In this document: positions 1 to 8,599 of the stretch, piece by piece
Numbering within the stretch: position 1 is the first letter of the stretch
How the letters are laid out: each line of letters opens with the position of its first letter
Assembly: GCF_035917335.1 (NCBI RefSeq)
Contig: NZ_CP109067.1
Span: 5,145,001-5,209,000, forward strand
DNA length: 64,000 nt
Direction of reading: 5' to 3'
Source: Micromonospora sp. NBC_01813
GTDB lineage: Bacteria; Actinomycetota; Actinomycetes; Mycobacteriales; Micromonosporaceae
Translations under genes and position numbers: made by a program
The notes under the pieces: generated by a model
What the model saw: the letters and a program-made list of their open reading frames with translations, nothing else
Told to the model about the DNA's origin: nothing
Database searches by the model: none

Positions 1-215
1 CCGGGCCGCAGCTCGGCTTCGGCGATCAGTGCCGGCCCGTACTGCGGGGACCGGTTGTTTCCGCTGCCGGCCACCGTCGGGATCGCGATGACGGTGGCGG
101 CGGCAAGGAAGGTGAGGGTGGCGAGCAGCGCGGCGAACGCGGTGAGGGCGATCCGTACGGTGTCGGTGCGGGTGCCGGCAAGGGCGAGCCGCAGCAGGGT
201 GGCCGGGCGGATCAC
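1..215 (-). CDS. ABC exporter permease, N-terminal fragment
   Basis: The gene reads leftward off the window edge, so only about the first 71 residues are present. The GTG start (213-215) overlaps the TGA stop of the upstream ATPase gene as GTGA, which indicates translational coupling. A basic N-terminus is followed by one long hydrophobic helix at about residues 16-40, then a polar extracellular stretch. This is the usual beginning of FtsX/MacB-type permeases. By position it is the membrane partner of the ATPase at 212-916, mirroring the complete permease at 2754-5102. The substrate is unknown. The rest of the gene lies outside the window. Confidence 0.75.
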   Translation of the reverse strand, partial: MIRPATLLRLALAGTRTDTVRIALTAFAALLATLTFLAAATVIAIPTVAGSGNNRSPQYGPALIAEAELRP

Positions 216-916
216 GACCGGGTCGCCAGGGTGGCGGCCTGGCCGAGCCCGGCCGGGTCGATCTCGCCGTCGCGCAGGGTGATCTCCCGGTCGGCGTAGC
301 CGGCGACCCGGGGCTCGTGGGTGACCAGCACGACGGCGGTCCGTTGCTCGCGGGCGAGCCGGACCAGGTGGGTGAGGACCTGCTCGCCGGCGAGGCTGTC
401 CAACGCTCCGGTGGGTTCGTCGGCGAACAGCACCCGTGGCTCGGTGACCATCGCGCGGGCCATCGCGCACCGCTGCTGCTGGCCGCCGGACATCTCACCG
501 GGCACCGTGTCGGCGTGGTCGGCGACACCGAGTCGGTCCAGCCAGGTGAGTGCCGTGGTCCGTGCTGCTCGCCGCCCCGTGCCGGCGAGTAGCAGCGGAA
601 GCGCGACGTTCTCCGCAGCGGTCAACTCGGCGACGAGTTGGCCGAACTGGAACAGCACGCCGAACTCGGTGCGCCGCAGCACCGCGCGGGCCGACTCGGA
701 GAGCAGGTCGACGCGTTGGTCGCGGTAGAGCACCTCGCCGGTGTCCGGACGCAGGATGCCGGCGAGACAGTGCAGCAGGGTGGACTTGCCGCAGCCGCTG
801 GGCCCGGTGACGGCGACGATCTCACCTTCGGCAAGGTCGAGGGTGACCCCGCGCAGCGCCGGGGTGGCGCCGTACGACCGGACCACGCTTCGGCCCTGGA
901 GCAGTGGGCTGTTCAC
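212..916 (-). CDS. ABC transporter ATP-binding protein (MacB/LolD type)
   Basis: A 234-residue ABC ATPase. Walker A is GPSGCGKST (about residues 39-47), the signature is MSGGQQQR, Walker B is VLFADEP and the switch histidine is in VTHEP. The segment LFQFGQLVAELTAAENV and the TGALDS D-loop are typical of the LolD/MacB/FtsE group, which pairs with FtsX-type permeases to export or extract lipophilic molecules or peptides. The GTG start overlaps the stop of the PadR gene by four bases. The protein is closely similar to the ATPase at 2077-2757, so the two systems are probably ancient duplicates. The transported compound cannot be read from the sequence. Confidence 0.93.
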   Translation of the reverse strand: MNSPLLQGRSVVRSYGATPALRGVTLDLAEGEIVAVTGPSGCGKSTLLHCLAGILRPDTGEVLYRDQRVDLLSESARAVLRRTEFGVLFQFGQLVAELTAAENVALPLLLAGTGRRAARTTALTWLDRLGVADHADTVPGEMSGGQQQRCAMARAMVTEPRVLFADEPTGALDSLAGEQVLTHLVRLAREQRTAVVLVTHEPRVAGYADREITLRDGEIDPAGLGQAATLATRS

Positions 917-1449
917 TGGCGCACCTCCCGGTGCAGGTCGGCGACGCGCCCTACGGTGGTATCGAGCCAGCGCAGGTCGGCGTCGAGATGGTTGATGGCG
1001 TAGTCGGCGGCGACGATCTCGCCGAGGGTGGCCTCGGCGGTGGTCTTCGCGCGGGTGAGCTCACGGATCCGGGCGGCGTGTGCCGCTCGTTGGGCACCCA
1101 GGTAGCGCCGGGCACGGTCCGGGTCGTCGATGAGCAGGGCGACGACCACCTTTGCCAGCAGGGCGCTGGCGACGTGCGGGGCTGGCGGCTCGATGGTGTC
1201 GAGCCAGCCGGCGAGGGCGTCGCGGCCGGCGTCGGTGAGGGCGTACGAGGTCCGGTCCGGCCCGCCGGCCCGGTCGCGCTCGACCTCCTCGACGAGCCCG
1301 TCGCGTTGCAGCCGGCCGAGGGTGGCGTAGACCTGGCCGAACGCGATCGGTTTGGCTCGTGGCAGCCGTTGGTCGTGGTCACGCTTGAGCTCGTAGCCGT
1401 GCCGGGCCCCGCGGGACAGCAGGCCGAGAAGCACATGGACTGTGGACAC
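913..1449 (-). CDS. PadR family transcriptional regulator
   Basis: A winged-helix PadR repressor of about 178 residues. The region HGYELKRDHDQRL and the following QVYATLGRLQRDGLVEE match the recognition part of PadR proteins. The C-terminal half is the usual helical dimerisation domain. I placed the start at GTG 1447-1449 because the protein then aligns end to end with the divergent PadR at 1556-2080; an upstream GTG at 1462-1464 is possible. A TTGACG/AATAGT promoter pair (1480-1485 and 1456-1461) ends six bases before the start, so the message is probably leaderless. It leads an operon with the ATPase and permease and likely represses it until a ligand binds. Confidence 0.9.
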   Translation of the reverse strand: MSTVHVLLGLLSRGARHGYELKRDHDQRLPRAKPIAFGQVYATLGRLQRDGLVEEVERDRAGGPDRTSYALTDAGRDALAGWLDTIEPPAPHVASALLAKVVVALLIDDPDRARRYLGAQRAAHAARIRELTRAKTTAEATLGEIVAADYAINHLDADLRWLDTTVGRVADLHREVRQ

Positions 1450-1456
1450 CCCATGA

Positions 1457-1475
1457 CTATTCACTGAGCGAATAG
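1457..1475. promoter_or_regulatory. Candidate operator over the leftward PadR promoter
   Basis: The arms CTATTC (1457-1462) and GAATAG (1470-1475) form an inverted repeat with a seven-base spacer. It overlaps the proposed -10 box of the leftward PadR gene. Placement and symmetry suggest an autoregulatory PadR site; binding is inferred, not shown. Confidence 0.45.
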
Positions 1476-1514
1476 CTCGCGTCAAGCGCATTGGGGAAAC
1501 ATCGCCACCGGGGT

Positions 1515-1535
1515 TGTATACATCCGGTGTATACA
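1515..1535. promoter_or_regulatory. Tandem TGTATACA operators before the rightward PadR gene
   Basis: Two perfect 8-base palindromes, TGTATACA, occupy 1515-1522 and 1528-1535, with centres 13 bases apart. They stand out in very GC-rich DNA. They lie just upstream of a TACAGT -10 box (1543-1548) that sits seven bases from the ATG at 1556. PadR proteins commonly bind short AT-containing palindromes in their own promoters, so this is a likely operator for the rightward exporter operon. Confidence 0.55.
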
Positions 1536-1555
1536 CGTGGGGTACAGTCGCCGGC

Positions 1556-2080
1556 ATGTCCCTTGGTCAGACCTTCCTCGGCCTGCTGGAAGCAGCCCCC
1601 CGGCACGGCTACGACCTGAAACGCAGCTACGACGAGCGGTTCGGTCGCAGCAAGCCGCTGCACTACGGGCAGGTCTACTCGACCCTGTCCCGGCTGCTGC
1701 GCGACGGGCTGGTCGAGGTCGACGGCGTGGTGCCCGGCGACGGCCCGGAGCGCAAGCGGTACGCGATCACCGATGCCGGTGTCACCGACGTCGCCCAGTG
1801 GCTGGCCAAGCCGGAGAAGCCGGACGCGTACCTGCAGAACACGCTGTACACGAAGGTGGTGCTGGCGCTGCTCACCGACCGCCCGGCCGCCGACCTGCTG
1901 GACGTGCAGCGCGCCGAGCACCTGCGGCTGATGCGGGAGTTGACCCGCCGCAAGACCGGCGGCGACCTGGCCGACCAGCTCATCTGCGACCACGCGCTGT
2001 TCCACCTGGAAGCCGACCTGCGCTGGCTGGAGCTCACCGCCGCCCGGCTCGACCAACTCGCCAAGGAGCTCCGGCCATGA
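1556..2080 (+). CDS. PadR family transcriptional regulator
   Basis: A 174-residue PadR regulator. It carries the HGYDLKRSYDERFG and QVYSTLSRLLRDGLVEV segments of the winged helix and a C-terminal helical dimerisation region with alternating charged and leucine residues. The start at ATG 1556 is preceded by a TACAGT -10 box with only seven bases between, so the transcript is probably leaderless. The next gene starts inside its stop codon (ATGA overlap). It very likely senses a compound exported by the ABC system encoded behind it. It pairs with the divergent PadR at 913-1449 as part of a mirror duplication. Confidence 0.92.
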   Translation: MSLGQTFLGLLEAAPRHGYDLKRSYDERFGRSKPLHYGQVYSTLSRLLRDGLVEVDGVVPGDGPERKRYAITDAGVTDVAQWLAKPEKPDAYLQNTLYTKVVLALLTDRPAADLLDVQRAEHLRLMRELTRRKTGGDLADQLICDHALFHLEADLRWLELTAARLDQLAKELRP

Positions 2081-2757
2081 GCCCACTGCTGTACGCCGAG
2101 GACCTGCACAAGTCCTTCGGCCCCACGCCGGCGCTGGCCGGTGCGTCGATCCGGATCGAACCCGGCGAGATGGTCGCCATCATGGGCCCGTCCGGTTCCG
2201 GCAAGTCGACGCTGCTGCACTGCCTGGCCGGGATCATCCGACCCGACTCGGGGCAGGTCGGCTATCGCGACCAGGCGGTGTCCAGCATGTCCGACGTGGC
2301 GCGCAGCGCGCTGCGGCGCACCGACTTCGGCTTCGTCTTCCAGTTCGGCCAGTTGGTGCCGGAGCTGACCGCCCTGGAGAACGTCGCCCTGCCGCTGCGA
2401 CTCGACCGGGTCCGTCGGCGGGCCGCCGAACGACAGGCCGCCGCCTGGCTGGACCGGCTCGAAGTCGGCGACGTCGCCGGCAAACGACCCGGCGAGATGT
2501 CCGGCGGGCAGGGGCAGCGGGTCGCGATCGCCCGCGCTCTGGTCGCCGAGCCCTCGGTGATCTTCGCCGACGAGCCGACCGGCGCACTCGACTCACTCAA
2601 CGGTGAGCGGGTGATGCAGCTGCTGACCAGCGCCGCCCGGGACACCGGGGCAGCCGTGGTGCTGGTCACCCACGAGGCCCGGGTGGCCGCGTACGCCGAC
2701 CGGGAGGTCGTGGTCCGCGACGGCCACACCCGCGACCTGACGGTGGCGGCCCGATGA
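2077..2757 (+). CDS. ABC transporter ATP-binding protein
   Basis: A 226-residue ATPase of the MacB/LolD/FtsE class. Walker A is GPSGSGKST, the signature is MSGGQGQR, Walker B is VIFADEP, the D-loop is TGALDS and the switch is VTHEA. It is complete and of normal length. It starts in an ATGA overlap with the PadR gene and ends in an ATGA overlap with the permease, so the three genes form one translationally coupled operon. It energises the permease at 2754-5102 from the cytoplasmic side. The cargo is unknown; the PadR control suggests a toxic or antibiotic-like small molecule, which is inference. Confidence 0.95.
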   Translation: MSPLLYAEDLHKSFGPTPALAGASIRIEPGEMVAIMGPSGSGKSTLLHCLAGIIRPDSGQVGYRDQAVSSMSDVARSALRRTDFGFVFQFGQLVPELTALENVALPLRLDRVRRRAAERQAAAWLDRLEVGDVAGKRPGEMSGGQGQRVAIARALVAEPSVIFADEPTGALDSLNGERVMQLLTSAARDTGAAVVLVTHEARVAAYADREVVVRDGHTRDLTVAAR

Positions 2758-5102
2758 CCGGGCGCGGAGCCGGCGCGGCCGGCCGGGTCGCCCAGGCGGT
2801 CCACGATCTCGGCTACGGGGCCCGCCTCGCCTTCGTCGGCGGCCGCGACGGCTGGTTGCGGACGCTGTTCACCGCGGTCGGTGTCGGCATCGGAGTCGCG
2901 ATGCTGCTGCTCGCCGCATCGGTGCCGGGCGCCCTCGCGGCCCGCGAGGATCGCGGCGCGGCCCGAGCCGGGGAGTACGCCGGCGACAGGACGGGCGACG
3001 CCCTGCTGATCGCCTACTCCGACACGATCTTCCGGAACCAGGGGGTCTGGGGCCGCACCATTGCGCCCGAAGGGCCGCAGGCACCGGTGCCGCCCGGGGT
3101 GGCGGCGCTGCCCGGCCCCGGCGAAGCGGTCGTGTCACCGGCGCTGGCCGAGCTGCTGGCCAGCCCGGACGGCGCGCTGCTGGCACCCAGGATCGGTGAG
3201 CGGATCGTCGGCCAGATCGGCCCGGACGGTCTGACCGGCCCCGCCGAGCTGGCCTTCTACCGGGGCAGCGACAGCCTGGACCCCGAGCGGACCACCCGGG
3301 TCGTGGCGTTCGGCGGCGGCGGACGCCCGGATGAACCGCTCGGTTCCACCCTCAGCCTGCTCGTCGTGGTCATCTTCGTGGTGCTGCTGCTGCCGATCGT
3401 CGTCTTCCTCGGCGCGGCGGTCCGGTTCGGCGGCGCCGCCCGGGACCGCCGGTTGGCTGCGCTGCGACTGGCCGGCGCCGATCACCGGATGATCGGCCGG
3501 TTCGCCGCCGGCGAGACACTCACCGGCGCGCTGCTCGGGCTGATCGTCGGTGCCGGGCTGTTCCTGATCGGCCGACAGGTCACCCCGCTGGTGCAGGTGG
3601 CGGGTCTCAGCGCCTTCGCCGCCGACGTGCGCCCGCCCGCCGTACTGGTCGCGTTGGCCGTCGTCGCCGCGCCGCTGGCCGCCGTCGCGGTCGGCCTGAT
3701 CGCGCTGCGCGGCGTCGTCGCCGAACCCCTCGGGGTGGTACGCCGGGCCACGCCCCCGCGCAGTCGGCCCTGGTGGCGGCTGGCGGTGCCGCTGGCCGGG
3801 CTGGCGCTGCTCTATCCGCTGCTGCGCGGCGGGATCTCCAGTTTCGACGTGCTGTCCCGCTACCAGGTCGCCGCCGGGGCGGTGCTGATGCTGATCGGGG
3901 TGGTGACGCTGCTGCCGTGGCTGATCGAGACGACCGTACGTCGGATGCGTGGTGGGCCGGTCGCCTGGCAGTTGGCGGTCCGCCGGCTCCAGGTCGACGG
4001 TGCCGGCAACGCCCGGTTGGTCTCCGGGGTCGCGGTCGCGGTGGCCGGCACGATAGCGCTGCAGGGCCTGTTCACCGGCATCGAGGACGACTTCACCCGG
4101 GACACCGGCGCGGACACCACCCGGGCCAGCCACTTCGCCAATTTCGGCTCGCCCGCTGGCGACACGGCAGTTGACGCGCTGCTGACCCAAATCACCGAGG
4201 TGCCCGGGGTCGAATCGGCCGGTGGAGTCCTCACCACCGGTGTCACCGTCGGGTCGGACGATGTCAAGGTGTGGGATCGGCTGTTCATCGCCAACTGCCC
4301 GGCACTCGCCGACCTGATCATCGCGACCGGCTGCGCGGACGGTGACGTGTTCCTCGTCGTGCCGCCGGAGGACGCCGTCCGTACCGGGACCGCACCACCG
4401 ACGCCGGTGGCGGCGACAGCCCGGCCCGGCGACCGGGTGCAGGTCGGTGAGGATGAGTACGGGTGGACGCTCCCGCCGACCACCCGCGCCGCCGAGCCTA
4501 GCGTCGACCCATGGGGGCGCCGGCAACACGGCATCTTCGCCACTACGGGCGCGATCGACACCGCCGCGCTCGGACCGATGGCGATCGAGGCGTACCTGAC
4601 CATCGACCCGACCGTGCCGGACGCGGTCGAACGGGTCCGCAACCTGGCGGCCATGGCAGGGGTGAACGGCTCAGTCGGTGCACTGACGACGAACGAGCAG
4701 GCCCGGCAGTACGTCAACATCCGGCGCGGGCTGACCGTCGGCATCGTCGTCACCCTGCTGCTGATCGGCGCCAGCCTGCTGGTCAACACGCTGGAGCAGC
4801 TGCGGGAGCGACGCCGGTTGCTGGCGATGCTGGCCGCCTTCGGCACCCCCCGGCGGGTGCTCGGCTGGGCGGTGCTCTGGCAGCAACTGGTGCCGGTGCT
4901 GATCGGCACGGTCCTGGCGGTCGCCGCCGGGCTCGGCCTCGGTGCGGCACTGCTCGGCATGGTCGGGCGCAGCCTGACGTTCGCCTGGTGGAGCGTGGCC
5001 GGCGCGAGTGCCCTCGGTGCCGGGGCGGCGATCGGAGTCACCGTCGCCAGCCTGCCGGTGCTGTGGCGGCTGATGCGCGCCGACGGGCTGCGTACCGAAT
5101 AA
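2754..5102 (+). CDS. FtsX-like ABC exporter permease
   Basis: A 782-residue permease. One membrane helix lies near residues 37-58. A large extracytoplasmic segment follows, then a group of three or four helices around 200-325. Two further helices flank a second extracytoplasmic region (about 420-640), and a final group of helices ends the protein (about 665-775). This is the two-FtsX-domain layout of actinobacterial exporters that work as a single fused permease. The conserved LAMLAAFGTPRRVLGWAV segment lies in the last FtsX domain. It is coupled to the ATPase gene by an ATGA overlap. Nothing in the sequence fixes the substrate. Confidence 0.9.
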   Translation: MTGRGAGAAGRVAQAVHDLGYGARLAFVGGRDGWLRTLFTAVGVGIGVAMLLLAASVPGALAAREDRGAARAGEYAGDRTGDALLIAYSDTIFRNQGVWGRTIAPEGPQAPVPPGVAALPGPGEAVVSPALAELLASPDGALLAPRIGERIVGQIGPDGLTGPAELAFYRGSDSLDPERTTRVVAFGGGGRPDEPLGSTLSLLVVVIFVVLLLPIVVFLGAAVRFGGAARDRRLAALRLAGADHRMIGRFAAGETLTGALLGLIVGAGLFLIGRQVTPLVQVAGLSAFAADVRPPAVLVALAVVAAPLAAVAVGLIALRGVVAEPLGVVRRATPPRSRPWWRLAVPLAGLALLYPLLRGGISSFDVLSRYQVAAGAVLMLIGVVTLLPWLIETTVRRMRGGPVAWQLAVRRLQVDGAGNARLVSGVAVAVAGTIALQGLFTGIEDDFTRDTGADTTRASHFANFGSPAGDTAVDALLTQITEVPGVESAGGVLTTGVTVGSDDVKVWDRLFIANCPALADLIIATGCADGDVFLVVPPEDAVRTGTAPPTPVAATARPGDRVQVGEDEYGWTLPPTTRAAEPSVDPWGRRQHGIFATTGAIDTAALGPMAIEAYLTIDPTVPDAVERVRNLAAMAGVNGSVGALTTNEQARQYVNIRRGLTVGIVVTLLLIGASLLVNTLEQLRERRRLLAMLAAFGTPRRVLGWAVLWQQLVPVLIGTVLAVAAGLGLGAALLGMVGRSLTFAWWSVAGASALGAGAAIGVTVASLPVLWRLMRADGLRTE

Positions 5103-5108
5103 GGAGTT

Positions 5109-6398
5109 TCAGACCCCGGACGGGAAGGTCTCCGGCTCCCGCACGTCGACCTGCGGGGTACGCAGCGGGCGTACCCCGCGGCTGCGGTCGAACCAGCAGA
5201 AGGCGTCGTAGCGCTCGCCGAGCACAGTCGGCACGTAGTTGCCGCGCCGTTCCCGCTGCGGCCGGTAGACGACGCCGATCGCCCGGTGGTCCAACTCGTC
5301 GGTGAGCAGGTGCGGTCCGTCGCCGTCGGTCGGGAAGACCAGCAACGCCTCGGCCGGGGCGGCGGCGGAGAGTTCCGCTTCCAGCGACCCCGGCCGAGCC
5401 GGCGGTACGGGCATCAGCCGCATCGGCGCACCCCACGACTCCCCGGCGACCACGGTGCCCTGGTTGGTGCCGAAGCCGACCAGCACCACCTGGTCCCGCC
5501 CGTACCGCTCCCGGGCCAGCTGTCCGATGTTGACCTCGCCCTGGTCGGTCATGTCGGTGGCCCGGGCGTCCCCGATGTGGGTGTTGTGCGCCCAGACGAC
5601 GGCCTTGGCGGTCGGCCCGTAGTGCTGCAGCAGCCGGTCCAGGGTGTCGTCCATGTGCCGGTCGCGGACGTTCCAGGAGAGCCGACCGCCGGAGACCAGG
5701 GCCCGGTAGTAGCGTTCCGCGCCGGCCACCACCTCGGCGTTCTGCCAGGCGTTGAAGCTGCCGCCCCCGTCGGCGGCGGCCTCGTGGCGCAGCCGGACCA
5801 GTAGCTCGATCACCTCGGCCTCGCAGCCGGCCGGCACCAGACGCAGCGCCGAGGCGTAGTCCTGCGGGTCCTCGCCGTACGGTTCGAAGCAGCGGTACGC
5901 GGCGAGCGCCGCCGGCACCTGGTCGGGTCGGTGTTCCCGCAGGTGGACGAGGATCTCCCGGAGTGACTCCCACAGTGAGTAGACGTCCAGGCCGTGGAAG
6001 CCGACCCGGGCGGACCCGCCGACCTGGTCGTTGTGGCGGCGCAGCCAGCGGCAGAAGTCGGCGACCTCGTCGTTGGCCCACATCCAGGTCGGCCAGCGTT
6101 CGAAGGTGGTCAGCGCCTCGCGCGGGTCCGACGGCGCGTCGGCGCGGCCACGGACGCTGCGGTCGACCCGGTCGCAGTCGGGCCAGTCCCCTTCGACGGC
6201 GACGAACGAGAAGCCGTGTTCGCTGATCAGCCGACGGGTGATCTCGGCCCGCCAGCCGTAGAACTCGTGGGTGCCGTGGCTGGCCTCGCCGAGCATCACC
6301 ACCCGCGCGTCGCCGACCCGGTCGATGAGCGGGTCGAGGTCGTCGGCACCGGTCAGCGGTTGTGCCAGCGCGGCGATGTCAGCGGCATGTCGGACCAC
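5109..6398 (-). CDS. Erythromycin esterase family protein
   Basis: A 429-residue protein of the erythromycin esterase / succinoglycan-biosynthesis family (EreA/EreB fold). The active-site segment LGEASHGTHEFYGWR (about residues 34-48) holds the glutamate and histidine used in this fold. FVAVEGDWPDC, VVWAHNTHIGDARAT and a C-terminal region also match the family. Most chromosomal members have no proven macrolide activity, so a resistance role should not be assumed. It ends six bases from the stop of the convergent permease gene and is probably transcribed alone. Confidence 0.85.
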   Translation of the reverse strand: MVRHAADIAALAQPLTGADDLDPLIDRVGDARVVMLGEASHGTHEFYGWRAEITRRLISEHGFSFVAVEGDWPDCDRVDRSVRGRADAPSDPREALTTFERWPTWMWANDEVADFCRWLRRHNDQVGGSARVGFHGLDVYSLWESLREILVHLREHRPDQVPAALAAYRCFEPYGEDPQDYASALRLVPAGCEAEVIELLVRLRHEAAADGGGSFNAWQNAEVVAGAERYYRALVSGGRLSWNVRDRHMDDTLDRLLQHYGPTAKAVVWAHNTHIGDARATDMTDQGEVNIGQLARERYGRDQVVLVGFGTNQGTVVAGESWGAPMRLMPVPPARPGSLEAELSAAAPAEALLVFPTDGDGPHLLTDELDHRAIGVVYRPQRERRGNYVPTVLGERYDAFCWFDRSRGVRPLRTPQVDVREPETFPSGV

Positions 6399-6467
6399 CG
6401 GGCGCGGGTACCCGGAAACCGGGGTCGCAAACGCCAGTGGTGGTGGCCACCCGCGCGGCGGTGGCGG

Positions 6468-8009
6468 TTACCGCGCGGTGGCGGACTCCGTGGCGAGCGC
6501 GGCGAGCCGGTGGGTGATCGGCCGGGTGGCCGGATAGAGCTCCCGGTACGCCTGGTAGTACTGGTCGTAGCGGGTCGTGGCGCCGGGGTTGGGGCGGACC
6601 ATGCCGGCCCGGCGGGTCCAGTCGTCCGCCGTGGTCGCCAACCCGACTCCGACCGCGGCCAGGTACGCGTCGCCGTAGCACGCTCCGATGGTCTGTTCCG
6701 GAATCAGCTGGGCGCAACTGGTGACGTCGGAGACGATCTGGGTCCACAGGCTCCGGGCGCCACCGCCGACGGCGATCACCCGGCGGGCAGGGTCGGCCAC
6801 CTCGGCCATCGTCGTCAGGTTGTGCCGGACTCCGTACGCGGTAGCTTCCAGCAGCGCCCGATAGAGGTGGCCGCGCCCATGGTCGATGGTCAACCCGGCG
6901 ATCACTCCGCGCGCCTGGTCGTCGAAGATCGGAGTCCGTTCGCCCGCGAAGTACGGCAGAACGAGGAGTCCGTCCGAGCCGGCCGGCACCGCTGCCGCCT
7001 GGGCGGTCAGCTCCGCGTAGTCCGGTCCGCCGGTCAGCTCCCGGAACCACTCGATCACCGCGCCGGACGTGGCCATGCCGGCGGCCAGGCAGTGGCTGCC
7101 CGGCAAGACGCCGGTGGTGGCCCACAGACCAGGATGGCGGGTGGGCCGGTCGACGGTCTGGACCAGGAACATCGTGGTGCCGTACATCAGCATCAGATCA
7201 CCAGGTCGGGTGGCACCGACGCTGGCCGCCTCGGCCCAGGCGTCCACGGTGCCGGCAGTCACCGGAGTTCCAGCCGCCAGCCCGGTCTGCGCCGCCGCAG
7301 CGTCGGTGATCCGGCCGACTACCTCGGTTGGCCAGTGCAGCCGGGGCAGTCGCAATCCGGGGGCGATCTCGTCGGCTAGGTCGGTGGCCCAACTGCCGCT
7401 GGTCAGATCGTAGAGCGGGTCGCATTGGCTGGCCGAGTGGTGGTCGAGCACGTACTCACCGGTGAGTCGGTGTACGAGTAGCGAGCTGGCCATCATGAAC
7501 CGCCGGGTCCGTTGCCAGACCTGCGGCTCGTGCCGGCGTAGCCACAGCAGCTTCGGACCGATCGCCTGGCTGGTCAGTGGGCTGCCGCCGCGTGCGATCA
7601 GGGCTTCGGCGCCGTACGCCTGGTTGAGTTCGGTGATCTCGGCGCTGGCCCGGGTGTCTACGCCGTACAGGATGGCTGGTCGCAACGGGTCGCCGGCGTC
7701 GGAGGTGGGCAGCAGGCAGGGGCCGATGCCGCTGACCGCCACCCCAGCGACCGCTCCGGCAGGCACCGCGTTGGCGGGCACCCCACCGGCGGGTGCGCCG
7801 GTGAGGAGCTCCCGGGTGACCGAGACGAACTCGTCCCACCAGACGCGGTCCGGATCGTGCTCCACCCAGCCTGGTCTGGGCCGGGACACCCCGTGTGGTC
7901 GGGTCGCGGTCCGCAGCACCGTCCCGTCCGGGGTGGTCAGCACGCCTTTGGTGGACGACGTGCCGATGTCCACCCCGAGCAGGTACGGGCCGGTGGGATC
8001 AGCGCCCAT
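6468..8009 (-). CDS. FGGY family carbohydrate kinase
   Basis: A 513-residue sugar kinase of the FGGY family, closest by eye to xylulokinase-type members. The first phosphate loop is LGVDIGTSSTKGVL near residue 12, the catalytic aspartate sits in GTVDAWAEA, and the second nucleotide segment is VIAVGGGARSLWTQIVSD. The start is ATG 8007-8009, giving a normal N-terminus; the coding region overlaps the upstream PPC gene by 11 bases. It is the last gene of the minus-strand operon that begins at 14261. It should phosphorylate the sugar or polyol brought in by that operon's transporter. The exact sugar is not predictable. Confidence 0.9.
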   Translation of the reverse strand: MGADPTGPYLLGVDIGTSSTKGVLTTPDGTVLRTATRPHGVSRPRPGWVEHDPDRVWWDEFVSVTRELLTGAPAGGVPANAVPAGAVAGVAVSGIGPCLLPTSDAGDPLRPAILYGVDTRASAEITELNQAYGAEALIARGGSPLTSQAIGPKLLWLRRHEPQVWQRTRRFMMASSLLVHRLTGEYVLDHHSASQCDPLYDLTSGSWATDLADEIAPGLRLPRLHWPTEVVGRITDAAAAQTGLAAGTPVTAGTVDAWAEAASVGATRPGDLMLMYGTTMFLVQTVDRPTRHPGLWATTGVLPGSHCLAAGMATSGAVIEWFRELTGGPDYAELTAQAAAVPAGSDGLLVLPYFAGERTPIFDDQARGVIAGLTIDHGRGHLYRALLEATAYGVRHNLTTMAEVADPARRVIAVGGGARSLWTQIVSDVTSCAQLIPEQTIGACYGDAYLAAVGVGLATTADDWTRRAGMVRPNPGATTRYDQYYQAYRELYPATRPITHRLAALATESATAR

Positions 8010-8550
8010 CGGTGGGCCGGGCGTCGCAGCCGTGCAGCTGGATCTGTGGCAGGCCGGTGACCTCTTTGTCATGCTTGCGGTCGACCCGGATGTCGGTGAG
8101 CTCCTGCAGGAAGACCTCACCCTGGCTCCAGATCGTGGCGCGGAAGACGTGCCCGCCACGGACGTTGCCGCCGGCCTCGGAGAACAGCGCGTGGCAGTGG
8201 GCCCAGAGTTCGCCGTCGACCCGGCAGACGTTGCCCTGAACGGAGAGGATTTCCATCGAGCGTTGCAGCACCACGGTGTCGATCTCGTCGGCGAACTCGT
8301 GTTCCTGGCGGATCGGCAGGGTGGTGATGTCCCGGGGGTTGCGCAGGTAGACCTCGCTGATCGTGCCGATGACCGACAGGATCACGGCGGTCTCCACACC
8401 GTGCTCCCGGCAGGCATGCTCGATCGAGTCGGTGAGCTGGGTGCCCGGCGCGAGGCTGATGGCGATCACCCGGCCGTTACGACCGGCCCGGCTGGCCATC
8501 TCCGGGGTGTCGATCACCTTGCTGATGCCGGTGGCGACGGTGCTTGTCAT
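7999..8550 (-). CDS. PPC/DUF296 domain protein
   Basis: A 183-residue protein with a single PPC (DUF296) domain. The segment HCHALFSEAGGNVRGGHV contains the histidines and glycines conserved in bacterial PPC proteins, which form trimers and in some cases bind metal. The start was set at ATG 8548-8550 because GGAGG lies seven bases before it. No AT-hook is present, so this is the stand-alone prokaryotic form, not the plant DNA-binding form. It sits between the permease and kinase genes of the sugar operon, which suggests a metabolic or ligand-binding role there. The family's biochemical role is largely unknown. Confidence 0.82.
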   Translation of the reverse strand: MTSTVATGISKVIDTPEMASRAGRNGRVIAISLAPGTQLTDSIEHACREHGVETAVILSVIGTISEVYLRNPRDITTLPIRQEHEFADEIDTVVLQRSMEILSVQGNVCRVDGELWAHCHALFSEAGGNVRGGHVFRATIWSQGEVFLQELTDIRVDRKHDKEVTGLPQIQLHGCDARPTDGR

Positions 8551-8599
8551 GTTCGCTACCTCCATTGTGGTTGTTCGAGATCGTGGGTGTTTGACGCCG

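Noticed and set aside
3135-4529. Long minus-strand open frame (464 codons) inside the ABC permease
   Set aside because: It is antisense to a convincing permease and its product is a low-complexity Arg/Gly/Asp/Gln sequence, typical of the third-position GC bias of the real gene.
5109-6398. Calling the erythromycin-esterase family gene a macrolide resistance gene
   Set aside because: Family membership alone does not show macrolide hydrolysis, and no macrolide cluster is nearby.
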